Shown piece after piece: positions 34,712-43,221 of a stretch of DNA of 64,000 nucleotides (positions are counted from its first letter, which is position 1; each line of letters starts with the position of its first letter). Position numbers and translations under genes: made by a program. The stretch is from CAILZL01 sp035548495 (GTDB lineage Bacteria; Pseudomonadota; Gammaproteobacteria; Steroidobacterales; Steroidobacteraceae): contig DASZSV010000014.1 of the NCBI GenBank assembly GCA_035548495.1, positions 1 to 64,000 on the forward strand, in the 5' to 3' direction. Below the pieces are notes generated by a model. It searched no databases. It was not told where the DNA came from and was given only the letters and a program-made list of their open reading frames with translations.

Positions 34712-35375
34712 TACCGCCACTGAACAATGCTCGGTTGCATTGTTGCTTGATACGCACTGCATCACGCGTTGCGTGCGCACGCCGCGTGCCCATGCGGAGT
34801 TGATCCTGCCGATGATTCAGGAAGTGCTGATGGAAGCGGGCATGGTCATGACGCAACTCGATGTCATTGGCTTTGGCCGCGGCCCCGGTGCCTTCACCGG
34901 TGTGCGCATTGCCATCGGTGTGGTGCAGGGGCTAGCCTTCGCCTGTGATCTTCCCGTGGTGGGCGTGTCCAATCTCGCCGCCGTTGCGCAACAGCTTGCG
35001 CCTGTCGAAGGTGAGGTTCTGGTATGCATGGACGCACGCATGAATGAAGTGTATTGGGGTTTGTTCAAGTGCGCGGCGGAGGGGCTGGTGGTGTCATCGT
35101 CAATTGAACAAGTAACAGCACCTGAACGTGTCATCCAGTTCGTTGACGGGGAACAACGCATGCCGGCATATGTGATTGGCACCGGTGTGGATGCGTATCC
35201 GGTGTTGCGTGAACATTTTTCACAGGTGCACATTCATGGTGATGCGCTGCCGCGTGCCGCGGAAATTGCCGCACTTGCCGCACGTGATTTTTATCAGGGA
35301 CTGGCCGTGACGGCGGCAGAAGCGCAGCCGGTGTATCTGCGCGATCAGGTGACGCATGTGAATCCGCGAACATGA
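34692..35375 (+). CDS. tsaB: tRNA t6A biosynthesis protein TsaB
   Basis: 227 residues from TTG 34692, chosen because GGAG lies 7 bases before it and the protein then begins (M)KLLAIDTATEQCSVAL, as in E. coli TsaB. The upstream extension to 34638 lies wholly inside yoaA. RAHAELILPMIQEVL and GFGRGPGAFTGVRIAIGVVQGLAF are conserved in the YeaZ fold. TsaB partners TsaD and TsaE to add threonylcarbamoyl to A37 of ANN-reading tRNAs. It overlaps yoaA by 20 bp. Confidence 0.95.
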   Translation: MKLLAIDTATEQCSVALLLDTHCITRCVRTPRAHAELILPMIQEVLMEAGMVMTQLDVIGFGRGPGAFTGVRIAIGVVQGLAFACDLPVVGVSNLAAVAQQLAPVEGEVLVCMDARMNEVYWGLFKCAAEGLVVSSSIEQVTAPERVIQFVDGEQRMPAYVIGTGVDAYPVLREHFSQVHIHGDALPRAAEIAALAARDFYQGLAVTAAEAQPVYLRDQVTHVNPRT

Positions 35376-35423
35376 GTGTCATAAGATTGCAATATCATGG
35401 ACGCATGACGCTATTTTTACGCC

Positions 35424-35441
35424 CTGTCACGGTTTTGTAAT
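35424..35441 (+). promoter_or_regulatory. Pho-box-like site upstream of phoB
   Basis: CTGTCAC-GGTT-TTGTAAT follows the 7-4-7 pattern of a PhoB site (consensus half CTGTCAT). It lies 56 bases before the phoB start and suggests autoregulation. Confidence 0.55.
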
Positions 35442-35459
35442 AAATTGCTGCTGATATGA

Positions 35460-35477
35460 CTGTCACGTTACATTCAT
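35460..35477 (+). promoter_or_regulatory. Second Pho-box-like site upstream of phoB
   Basis: CTGTCAC-GTTA-CATTCAT, also a 7-4-7 arrangement, ends 19 bases before the phoB ATG. It starts 36 bp after the first site, about three and a half helical turns. Confidence 0.5.
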
Positions 35478-35496
35478 TCCGATCCACTACATTGTC

Positions 35497-36189
35497 ATGG
35501 CCGTACATATACTGGTTGTTGAAGACGAAAAACCGATTCGCGAAATGATCTGTTTTGGCCTGCGGCGAAGTGGATATGAAGTCAGCGAAGCCGAGGATGT
35601 GGGCATGGCGCGTTCCTGTGTCGCCAATCGTCGCCCCGATCTTATTGTGCTGGACTGGATGCTGCCCGACATGAGCGGACTGGAGTTCACTCGCTTGCTT
35701 AAACGCGACAAAGATACACGCGATCTGCCGGTGATCATGCTGACAGCACGTGCTGATGAACATGACAAGGTGGCGGGGCTGGACAGTGGCGCGGATGATT
35801 ACATCACCAAACCCTTTTCACCGCGTGAATTGCTGGCGCGTATTTCAGCCGTGTTGCGTCGTGCAGCGCCATCAACCGCAGAAGATGTCATCGACATTCA
35901 TGGACTCAAGCTGGATTCCAGCAGTCATCGCGTGACCGTGGGTGATCAGACCGTGACGCTTGGGCCCACCGAGTATCGCCTGCTGGAATTTTTCATGACA
36001 CATCCGGAACGCGTGTATAGTCGCGGTCAATTGCTGGACCGTGTATGGGGTGGCAATGTCTATGTGGAAGAGCGAACAGTGGATGTGCACATCCGCCGTT
36101 TGCGCAAGGCGCTGGAAGACTTTGGTGTTGATCAACTGGTGCAAACCGTGCGTGGTGCCGGATACCGTTTTTCTGCCAAACCCGAGTAA
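35497..36189 (+). CDS. phoB: Phosphate regulon response regulator PhoB
   Basis: 230 residues. The receiver begins HILVVEDEKPIREM with Glu9-Asp10, phospho-acceptor Asp53 in LIVLDWMLPDMSG, and Lys in YITKPFSPREL. The C-terminal winged helix has LGPTEYRLLEFFMTHPERVYSR and ERTVDVHIRRLRKAL, the latter the recognition helix. It binds Pho boxes, including those listed upstream. phoR follows 37 bp downstream. No strong ribosome-binding site was seen before ATG 35497. Confidence 0.96.
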   Translation: MAVHILVVEDEKPIREMICFGLRRSGYEVSEAEDVGMARSCVANRRPDLIVLDWMLPDMSGLEFTRLLKRDKDTRDLPVIMLTARADEHDKVAGLDSGADDYITKPFSPRELLARISAVLRRAAPSTAEDVIDIHGLKLDSSSHRVTVGDQTVTLGPTEYRLLEFFMTHPERVYSRGQLLDRVWGGNVYVEERTVDVHIRRLRKALEDFGVDQLVQTVRGAGYRFSAKPE

Positions 36190-36226
36190 ACTCAAAGCGG
36201 TCATTTGATCTGATATACATCCCTGC

Positions 36227-37579
36227 ATGAAATTCATTGCACCGCGCATTTCCGAAACTGCCTGGCAAATCATTGTGCGGTTGGGCGTGCTCGTGGTTGT
36301 TGCATTGCTGATTGGCCTGATCATTGATCACGTTGCGGCGACGCTGGCAGTGGCATTCGCCGCTTATCTGTTCGTGCAATTGCGCAACCTGCTGATACTG
36401 GAACACTGGTTGCGTTTTCGCAGCGTCTTGCCGCCGCCGGACATGGGTGAACCATGGGGCGATCTGCTGGCAGTCATCGCACGCATCTACCGGCGCAAGC
36501 AGTATCACAAGCAACGCGTGGTCAGTTTGTTGCGCGAGTTTCGCCGCCTTACCGGCGGCATGCCCGATGGTGCTGTGCTGCTGGGCGAGAACAATGAATT
36601 GCTGTGGTTCAACTACAAGGCGGAACGCTGGCTGAATTTGCGGCGCAAGCGTGACTTTGGTTTGCGTATAGAAAACCTGGTGCGCTATCCCGCCTTTGTG
36701 CAGTATCTCGAACGCGGTGATTATTCGCAGTCAGTGACGGTGCAGATGAGCGGTGAACAGGAACAATGGTTGTCGTTTCACATGGTGCGTGCCGAAGGTT
36801 CCTTCCAGCGATTGCTGATCGTGCGTGACATCACGCGCGAAATGCGCATGGAAGCCATGCGCAAGGACTTTGTCGCCAATGCATCGCATGAGTTGCGTTC
36901 ACCATTGACGGTGATCTCCGGTTATCTCGATGCATTGGCGGATGATGCCGCGCTGGATCAGGTGTGGCAGGAGCCATTGCAGGAGATGCGCAGGCAATCC
37001 GAACGCATGCGCACGCTGGTGGATGAGCTGTTGCAGTTGTCACAACTGGAAACGGTTCGCGGACCGCACGAAGAACAACGTGTCGATGTGCCGGGACTGC
37101 TGGCGCTGTTGCGCAAGGACGTGATGGCGATGGAACATCATCCGGACATCCGCCTGCATCTCGACAGTAACGCATGTTTGATTGGCTCCGAAACCGAATT
37201 GCAGTCGGTGTTTTCCAATCTGGTTTCCAATGCAGTGAAGTACACACCGGAATCGGGCAGTGTGGATATTCGCTGGTGGCAGGACGAACAGGGCGCACAT
37301 CTGTCGGTCATCGACACCGGCATTGGCATTGCGCCGGAACATTTGCCGCGGCTGACGGAACGGTTCTATCGCGTGGATCAGGGGCGATCACGCAAGCTGG
37401 GTGGATTTGGTCTCGGCTTGTCCATCGTCAAACACGCGTTGCAGCGTCATGGCGCAACGTTGACCATTACCAGTGAAGAAGGAAAGGGCAGTAACTTCAC
37501 CTGTCATTTTCCGCTATCGCGACTGGTGAAAGATTCATCGCATGAATTGCGTCGCGAGACAGTTAGCAGTCGTCAGTGA
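36227..37579 (+). CDS. phoR: Phosphate regulon sensor kinase PhoR
   Basis: 450 residues. Two adjacent membrane helices (about 13-56) are followed by a basic linker (ARIYRRKQYHKQRV), a PAS domain (about 105-205), the phospho-acceptor His221 in NASHELRSPLTVISGYLDAL, and HATPase_c with SNLVSNAVKYTP, DTGIGIAPEHLPRLTERFYR and GFGLGLSIV. There is no large periplasmic sensor, as usual for PhoR, which reads phosphate through PstSCAB and PhoU. It follows phoB by 37 bp. The end looks normal; the genes expected next (pst) are displaced by a 1.5-kb stretch. Confidence 0.96.
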   Translation: MKFIAPRISETAWQIIVRLGVLVVVALLIGLIIDHVAATLAVAFAAYLFVQLRNLLILEHWLRFRSVLPPPDMGEPWGDLLAVIARIYRRKQYHKQRVVSLLREFRRLTGGMPDGAVLLGENNELLWFNYKAERWLNLRRKRDFGLRIENLVRYPAFVQYLERGDYSQSVTVQMSGEQEQWLSFHMVRAEGSFQRLLIVRDITREMRMEAMRKDFVANASHELRSPLTVISGYLDALADDAALDQVWQEPLQEMRRQSERMRTLVDELLQLSQLETVRGPHEEQRVDVPGLLALLRKDVMAMEHHPDIRLHLDSNACLIGSETELQSVFSNLVSNAVKYTPESGSVDIRWWQDEQGAHLSVIDTGIGIAPEHLPRLTERFYRVDQGRSRKLGGFGLGLSIVKHALQRHGATLTITSEEGKGSNFTCHFPLSRLVKDSSHELRRETVSSRQ

Positions 37580-38066
37580 AATGTGCGTTGTTTGAAATAG
37601 GGCGCCATTCGTTGATTCAAAATTTTTCCGGCGCTGAGTTCTGCGCACTATTCCATTAATCGAAACCAGTCTTAAGCGTTAATCTGAGCTAGGCCACCTC
37701 GTCGCCTGCAAAATGTGAGCAGTGTGCGATTGGACCTCGTAGGAGATTCAAGCCGCACATTATCTTCGTAAACGCCTTCTCATTGTTGAAGGTATTGCTA
37801 ATGGTCTGTCAATTCGCTCGGACGAGTTCTTCCGGCTCTCCAAATGTTGTGTAATCGATTTCGCGTGTTGAACGAATGGTCATTTATTAAGGGACTGGGT
37901 ACCGCAAGTGTCCTTGCGCGTCATCTTGACTCCCGGCGCTTAATAACACGTTGTGGATATTTACCACGATGCAATGCAGCACAAGTAGGGGTTGGCGCCA
38001 CTAAGTGGCCGGCAAATTTTTTCGTTTGCATGTCCGCGCGTGCATCGCAGTAGCGCATAGTAGGGC
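37580..38066 (+). other. Long non-coding stretch between phoR and the sigma-like gene
   Basis: 487 bp with frequent stops in all frames and visibly lower GC than its surroundings. No tRNA, long repeat or transposase fragment was seen. A short open stretch at about 37752-37867 (EIQAAHYLRKRLLIVEG) has no start codon context and is probably chance or a remnant. I could not place a convincing promoter for the downstream gene. Confidence 0.6.
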
Positions 38067-38672
38067 ATGAAGAACTCAATCATCTTGGCTAACTTGCCTC
38101 AAGGAATCAGGCAGGTCAGTAAACTGCCCGCCCGGCGGGCGCTTGACGCCGGGCTTGTGACTGAGACGGATTTGTTGCGTCTCAAAGCAATCGCACGTTT
38201 GCACGCGCGAGGTTTGCCCTCAGTTATTAGTTGGTCGGATTTGTTGCAAGAGGCCTTCACCCGTGTGCTTGAGGGATCACGGCAACAACCAGTCGGCGTG
38301 CCAATGGTGGCATTCCTTGCAGGAGTGATGCGCAGCATTAAAGAACAGTACTGGCGACAGTATCGCAAAGGAGCGGGGCAGCAGCCGAAATCACTTGCTC
38401 ACGTTGGAGATATAAAACTTCAAGAAGAAGAACTTACTGATCCGGCACCAGGTGTTGAACGGCAGCTCATCGCAGTTGAAGCAATGGCAGCAATCAATGA
38501 GCTATTCAAGGACGATTTGCCTGCCAGACAAATCATTGCTGCTCTGTATGAAGGATTGACAGCGGAAGAAACCTGTTCCACCTATGCCATGTCAACAACG
38601 GATTACGACTCCACACGTAAACGCATACGGCGCGCGCTGATACGCGCGGGCCTGAGGTTTGAACCATTATGA
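38067..38672 (+). CDS. Sigma-70-like (ECF-type) RNA polymerase sigma factor
   Basis: 201 residues. Region 2-like SWSDLLQEAFTRVLEG (about 55-70) with RSIKEQYWRQYRKG after it, and region 4-like MAAINELFKD, LTAEETCSTYAMSTTDYDSTRKRIRRAL (about 170-192, split here). There is no region 3, so it is ECF-like in size. It sits alone with an overlapping small gene, between phoR and pstS, with base composition and Leu/Ala codon choice unlike the neighbours, which suggests transfer. No FecR or zinc-finger anti-sigma factor is present. Promoter target unknown. Confidence 0.72.
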   Translation: MKNSIILANLPQGIRQVSKLPARRALDAGLVTETDLLRLKAIARLHARGLPSVISWSDLLQEAFTRVLEGSRQQPVGVPMVAFLAGVMRSIKEQYWRQYRKGAGQQPKSLAHVGDIKLQEEELTDPAPGVERQLIAVEAMAAINELFKDDLPARQIIAALYEGLTAEETCSTYAMSTTDYDSTRKRIRRALIRAGLRFEPL

Positions 38673-38935
38673 ACACACGACCCGATCTCGGATTCGAGCG
38701 GCTACTGTCAGCAATTACCCAGGACATTATCGATGCATCCGACGAAGAGATTCTGGTAACCGTAAACGAACTTGGGCTGAGACCAGAGATGCAGGGTTCG
38801 GTGGCACTCTTTGGCGTAACGTTCGTGATGCGGCGGAGTAATCGGCGCGAACAACTGGTTGTGAAAGCCACGAAATCATCTACCGATACAAATGCGACGC
38901 GCCGTCGGCGACCGAAAGGGGATACGCCGTCTTAG
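38669..38935 (+). CDS. Small protein of unknown function paired with the sigma-like factor
   Basis: 88 residues, start overlapping the sigma-like gene's stop by 4 bp (ATGA), so translation is coupled. The N-terminal half is acidic and helical (FERLLSAITQDIIDASDEEI, then LGLRPEMQGSVALFG), the C-terminal end is basic and probably disordered (RRRRPKG). No membrane segment, signal peptide or zinc ligands are visible, so a classical transmembrane anti-sigma role is unlikely; a soluble partner or adaptor is possible. I do not recognise a named family. Confidence 0.6.
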   Translation: MNTRPDLGFERLLSAITQDIIDASDEEILVTVNELGLRPEMQGSVALFGVTFVMRRSNRREQLVVKATKSSTDTNATRRRRPKGDTPS

Positions 38936-39006
38936 CGCAGCATAAGCCGATGGCTATTGCCTGCTGTCGCATAGTTATTGATCCGCACACTGATACGTGA
39001 AACAAA

Positions 39007-39042
39007 AAAAATCGCCGGAAGCATTTACTGCCGGCGATTTTT
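39007..39042. terminator. Bidirectional intrinsic terminator between the sigma module and pstS
   Basis: ATCGCCGG (39011-39018) and CCGGCGAT (39031-39038) form an 8-bp stem, extended by A/T pairs, with an A-run on the left and a T-run on the right. It can end transcription from both the 88-residue gene and convergent pstS. Confidence 0.85.
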
Positions 39043-39065
39043 GTTACTCGAATTTTTCGATTAAC

Positions 39066-39098
39066 TGACTTCAGAGAAGTCAGCAAAGCAAATTGCTT
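39066..39098. other. Two small hairpins after pstS
   Basis: TGACTTC/GAAGTCA (39066-39082, 3-base loop) and AAGCAA/TTGCTT (39086-39098) lie just past the pstS stop on its own strand. They may protect the 3' end of the pstS message. Confidence 0.4.
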
Positions 39099-39119
39099 TT
39101 CTCTTTGAAGATCACTCGA

Positions 39120-40139
39120 TTAAATACCCAGGTTCTTTTTCCAGTAAGCCTTGATGGCCTTGATGGTGCTGGACGGCAGCGGACCAAAGTCAATTGACTT
39201 GGCCATGTCCTGGCCGTGTTCAAAGCCCCATGTAAAGAAGTCGATGACTTGCTTGTTGGCAGCCTTGTCGGCATTCACGCGCAGGATCTGCCATGTGCAA
39301 CCCGAAATCGGCCAGCTTTCATCGCCGGGCTGATTGGTCAGAATCACATAGAAGTCTTCAGCCTTGGTGAAATCAACATTGGCAGCAGCAGCCTGGAATC
39401 CTTTCAGAGAAGGACTGACTGTCTTGCCTGCGCTGTTGATCATGCGTGCATAGGCCATCTTGTTTTCGAGAATGTATGCGTATTCAACATAGCCAATGGA
39501 GCCGGCGAGATGTTGTACATAGGATGCAACACCTTCGTTGCCTTTGCCGCCGACGCCAACGGGCCATTCCACAGAGGTGTCCACGCCAACTTTCTGCAAC
39601 CACTCGGGGCTGACTTTGGAAAGATAGTTGACAAAGGTGAAGGTGGTGCCAGAACCGTCTGAACGGTGAACCACTGCGATACTCATGTCAGGCAGCGCAA
39701 GATGCGGGTTGAGTTGCTTGATCGCGGCATCATTCCACTTCGTGACCTTGCCAAGAAAAATGTCAGCAACCAGCGGACCGCTCAGTACCAGTTCGCCGGG
39801 TTTGATGCCGGGAATGTTGTACACCAGATCTTCGCCCGCGATGGCGGTGGGAAACTGGATCAGGTTGCTGGCTCGCAATTCATCGGGTTTGAGAGGCTTG
39901 TCGCTGGCGCCGAAAGCGACGGTGCCTGCCTTGATCTGCGCGATGCCGCCACCAGAGCCGATGGATTGATAGTTGACTTGCACGCCTGTGGCCTTGTTAT
40001 AAGCAGCGGACCACTTTGCCACCAGCGGGTATACCCAGGTGCTGCCTGCTCCGGTGATTGATGTTGCCGCAAATGCACTCACGCTGAGTGCAGAAGCGAC
40101 GGCGATTAAACCCAGTCGCGTTTTGATTGACGTAAACAC
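39120..40139 (-). CDS. pstS: Phosphate ABC transporter substrate-binding protein PstS
   Basis: 339 residues from GTG 40139, preceded by GGAGG at 5 bases; the frame extends 4 codons further, but GTG 40151 has the GGAGG inside it. Signal peptide MFTSIKTRLGLIAVASALSVSAFA, cut into two phrases here (residues 1-12 and 13-24). The mature protein starts ATSITGAGSTWVYPL, with the phosphate-binding IGSGGG and RSDGSGTTFTF loops. It is transcribed away from pstC, an unusual split arrangement. Two Pho-box-like sites read in its direction at 40203-40247. Confidence 0.95.
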   Translation of the reverse strand: MFTSIKTRLGLIAVASALSVSAFAATSITGAGSTWVYPLVAKWSAAYNKATGVQVNYQSIGSGGGIAQIKAGTVAFGASDKPLKPDELRASNLIQFPTAIAGEDLVYNIPGIKPGELVLSGPLVADIFLGKVTKWNDAAIKQLNPHLALPDMSIAVVHRSDGSGTTFTFVNYLSKVSPEWLQKVGVDTSVEWPVGVGGKGNEGVASYVQHLAGSIGYVEYAYILENKMAYARMINSAGKTVSPSLKGFQAAAANVDFTKAEDFYVILTNQPGDESWPISGCTWQILRVNADKAANKQVIDFFTWGFEHGQDMAKSIDFGPLPSSTIKAIKAYWKKNLGI

Positions 40140-40202
40140 TTGAACCTCCACATAGTTAATGGCTGAAGAGCCAGCTTGCTCTCTTCATTCAATCATTGTC
40201 AT

Positions 40203-40220
40203 ATTACAGAAATGTGACAA
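40203..40220 (-). promoter_or_regulatory. Pho box in the pstS promoter region
   Basis: On the minus strand TTGTCAC-ATTT-CTGTAAT, a 7-4-7 PhoB site, about 64 bases upstream of the pstS start. Confidence 0.7.
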
Positions 40221-40229
40221 TGCGGCAGA

Positions 40230-40247
40230 ATGACACTTTGATGACAA
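40230..40247 (-). promoter_or_regulatory. Second Pho box in the pstS-pstC intergenic region
   Basis: On the minus strand TTGTCAT-CAAA-GTGTCAT, very close to consensus. It starts 27 bp from the first site. It could serve both pstS and the divergent pstC operon. Confidence 0.7.
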
Positions 40248-40395
40248 TGCAGTTGCCAATGTCTATTGAATGCCAGTTGCATGCGGCTTGCGATCGCAGA
40301 AAAAAAACTGTCTGACCATGTACGAATACGCATCAGGACTTTGCTATTATCGTTGAAATGACGCTCACCCCTGTATCCGGTTAACTGTAAAAATC

Positions 40396-41361
40396 ATGGC
40401 AACCACTCCTGCATATCTGGTGCAACTGCGGCGCGATGCGCACGTTGAAGGCCTGTTCAAGCGCATTACCTCGCTGTCGGCGTGGATGGTGTTGTTGCTG
40501 CTGGCCGGTGTGATCGTCACTCTGGTGTATGGCAGCATGCCCGCACTCAAGGCCTTCAAGTGGGATTTTCTCACGAGTACCAAGTGGAATCCTGTCGAAA
40601 ACCAGTTTGGCGCGCTGGCGCCGCTGTACGGTACTGTTGTAACGTCGATTATTGCCATGATTATTGCAGTGCCGCTGAGTTTTGGCATTGCCGTGTTTCT
40701 TACTGAGACTTGTCCGCGCTGGTTGCGTGGTCCCATCTCGACCGCCATTGAATTGCTGGCATCCATTCCCAGCATTGTATTCGGCATCTGGGGTTTGTTT
40801 GTGCTTGCACCCGTATTGCAGGAAACATTGCAGCCGTGGTTGATTGATCATCTTGGCAAGTTGCCGTTCATCGGCTTCTTGTTCCAGGGCGCGCCGTATG
40901 GCATCGGCATTCTTACCGCCAGCATGGTGCTGGCCATCATGGTGTTGCCGTTCATCACCGCAGTGATGCGTGAAGTGTTCAGCATGGCGCCGCGTTCACT
41001 CAAGGAAGCGGCCTATGGCATGGGCGCTACACAATGGAATGTGGTGTGGGACGTGGTTGTGCCGTGGTCACGTGCTGGCATGATTGGCGGCATCATGCTG
41101 GGGTTGGGTCGTGCTCTGGGCGAAACCATGGCGGTGACATTCGTGATTGGTAACGCGAATCGCATCAGCACCTCCATTCTTGCACCGGGCACTACCATTT
41201 CTGCATCCATCGCCAATGAATTCACCGAAGCCACCACGCCCTTGTACACTTCATCATTGATCGCGCTGGGCTTGCTGCTGTTTGTAATTACCTTTGTAGT
41301 GATTGCCGGTGCGCGTCTGATGCTGAGACGCCTTGAGCGCGGCAGCGTGAAGCGCGCCTAG
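40396..41361 (+). CDS. pstC: Phosphate ABC transporter permease PstC
   Basis: 321 residues with six membrane helices. Typical PstC segments are PLYGTVVTSIIAMIIAVPLS, ELLASIPSIVFGIWGLFVL and, in the cytoplasmic coupling loop, SLKEAAYGMGATQWNVVWDVV. It forms the channel with PstA. A TATTAT -10-like box lies about 50 bases upstream. pstA begins 58 bp after it. It is divergent from pstS. Confidence 0.96.
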   Translation: MATTPAYLVQLRRDAHVEGLFKRITSLSAWMVLLLLAGVIVTLVYGSMPALKAFKWDFLTSTKWNPVENQFGALAPLYGTVVTSIIAMIIAVPLSFGIAVFLTETCPRWLRGPISTAIELLASIPSIVFGIWGLFVLAPVLQETLQPWLIDHLGKLPFIGFLFQGAPYGIGILTASMVLAIMVLPFITAVMREVFSMAPRSLKEAAYGMGATQWNVVWDVVVPWSRAGMIGGIMLGLGRALGETMAVTFVIGNANRISTSILAPGTTISASIANEFTEATTPLYTSSLIALGLLLFVITFVVIAGARLMLRRLERGSVKRA

Positions 41362-41419
41362 TTGCGTAAATATCGCACCGGTATGAGTAGATCAACTGCA
41401 ACCCATCGCAATCACCACC

Positions 41420-42274
41420 ATGATTAACAATCTGCGCAAACGTCAAATTGGAAATTTCGCAGCCTTCGCCTGCTCGACGATCGCAACGCTGATCGGCCTG
41501 TCGGTGCTGTGCCTGATTCTTTGGACATTGATTTCCAAAGGACTGCATGGTTTGTCGTGGCAGGTGTTTTCACAAATGACGCCACCGCCGGGCAGCGATG
41601 GCGGCCTGGCCAATGCCATTTTTGGCAGCATTCTGATGACCGGACTGGGCGTCGTGATTGGTGCGCCGGTAGGCATGATGGCGGGTACGTACCTCGCGGA
41701 GTATGGACGACGCAATACATTGAGTGTGGTGGTGCGTTTCATCAATGATGTGCTATTGAGTGCACCATCCATTGTCATCGGCTTGTTCGTGTACACCATG
41801 GTGGTGATGACGATGGGACACTTCTCTGCCATCGCTGGCGCCATTTCGCTGGGTATCATCGCCATGCCGGTGATGGTGCGCACCACGGAAGACATGCTGA
41901 ATCTGGTGCCAAGCGGCATTCGCGATGGATCTGCGGGCCTGGGCGCGCATCCCTGGCGTACCATTGTCAGCATTGTGTATCCCGCTGCACGCAAGGGACT
42001 GGTTACCGGGCTGCTGCTGGCCATCGCACGTATCAGCGGTGAAACGGCGCCATTACTGTTCACGGCGTTGAATAACCAGTACTGGAGTACGGATCTGGGA
42101 CATCCGATGGCCAACTTGCCGACGGTCATTTTTACATTCGCCATGAGTCCCTATGATGACTGGCACAATCTTGCATGGACTGGCGCGCTGCTGATTACCG
42201 CCTTCGTCCTGTTTTTAAGTATCCTCGCGCGTGGCTTTGCCGGATTGTTCGGGCAAACAGGTTCGGGTGAATAA
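41420..42274 (+). CDS. pstA: Phosphate ABC transporter permease PstA
   Basis: 284 residues, six membrane helices. MTPPPGSDGGLANAIFGSI, NDVLLSAPSIVIGLFVYTMV and GSAGLGAHPWRTIVSIVYPA (the coupling helix) are PstA features. It follows pstC. The expected next gene, pstB for the ATPase, is missing: phoU starts only 74 bp after the pstA stop. PstCA must therefore use an ATPase encoded elsewhere. Confidence 0.96.
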   Translation: MINNLRKRQIGNFAAFACSTIATLIGLSVLCLILWTLISKGLHGLSWQVFSQMTPPPGSDGGLANAIFGSILMTGLGVVIGAPVGMMAGTYLAEYGRRNTLSVVVRFINDVLLSAPSIVIGLFVYTMVVMTMGHFSAIAGAISLGIIAMPVMVRTTEDMLNLVPSGIRDGSAGLGAHPWRTIVSIVYPAARKGLVTGLLLAIARISGETAPLLFTALNNQYWSTDLGHPMANLPTVIFTFAMSPYDDWHNLAWTGALLITAFVLFLSILARGFAGLFGQTGSGE

Positions 42275-42348
42275 TGGTTGGTAACAATGCCAACGTAATC
42301 GATATTGCCGTCGTCTGTGCAATCAGACGCTGGTGGAGTTAACGCATC

Positions 42349-43089
42349 ATGGAAAAAGCTGATCTGTCACATCATATTTCAAGCCGCTTCAATTCCGATC
42401 TGGAACGGCTGCGTACCAACGTATTGCAAATGGGCGGACTGGTTGAGGAACAACTGGCCCAATCCGTGAGTGCGCTGGTCATGGGTGACAGTGCGGCAGC
42501 GGAAAAAGTGGCGCGCAATGATCATCGTGTGAATGCAATGGAAGTATCCATTGATGAGGATTGCAATCGCATTCTTGCCACGCGCGCGCCGACAGCCGGT
42601 GACTTGCGGTTGATTGTCACCGTCATCAAGGTGATTACCGATCTGGAACGCATCGGCGATGAGGCGGAAAAAATCGGTTACATCGGTTCACGTCTCGCAA
42701 CCATGGAACGGCCCGCCGACCGCTATCGCGAAATCAAGCATCTTGGCCGCATTGTCGAAGAGATGGTGCACGATGCGCTGGATTCACTGGCACGCCTTGA
42801 TGCTGAAGCGGCCATTGGCGTGGCCAAGCGCGACCGGCTGGTGGACGAAGAATACGAAGCCATTCAGCGTCAATGCATCACTTTCATGATGGAAGATCCG
42901 CGCGCCATTCGCCGTGCGCTGGATGTGTTGTGGGTGGCGCGCGCCATTGAACGCATTGGTGATCATGCCAAGAACATCTGTGAATACGTCATCTATCTGG
43001 TGTATGGCAAGGATGTGCGCCATGTGAAACTGGAAGATGTGGAAAAGCAGTTGAAGGAACGCATGAGCCGCGAAGCCAAATCTGAATAA
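42349..43089 (+). CDS. phoU: Phosphate signalling protein PhoU
   Basis: 246 residues, two three-helix PhoU repeats. The metal-binding signature appears in both: LIVTVIKVITDLERIGDEAEKI and DVLWVARAIERIGDHAKNICE, each given here in part (about residues 87-107 and 188-208). N-terminal SHHISSRFNSDLERLR is usual. PhoU links the Pst transporter to PhoR and represses the regulon in high phosphate. Its gene directly follows pstA; a TGGAG ribosome site precedes the ATG. Confidence 0.95.
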   Translation: MEKADLSHHISSRFNSDLERLRTNVLQMGGLVEEQLAQSVSALVMGDSAAAEKVARNDHRVNAMEVSIDEDCNRILATRAPTAGDLRLIVTVIKVITDLERIGDEAEKIGYIGSRLATMERPADRYREIKHLGRIVEEMVHDALDSLARLDAEAAIGVAKRDRLVDEEYEAIQRQCITFMMEDPRAIRRALDVLWVARAIERIGDHAKNICEYVIYLVYGKDVRHVKLEDVEKQLKERMSREAKSE

Positions 43090-43221
43090 GGTGCGATTAC
43101 CGCAAAATTAATCGCGCCGCTGAATGTCCGTCTGGCAGGCACAAGCGCATTGCGTATACTTGCGTCGTTGCTGCAGCAACGATGACCGTTGCGCCAATCA
43201 AAGACTTTCATCAGGCAGACC

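Noticed and set aside
37844..38053. 69-codon open frame before the sigma-like gene
   Set aside because: No ribosome-binding site, unusual composition and no recognisable domain; treated as non-coding.
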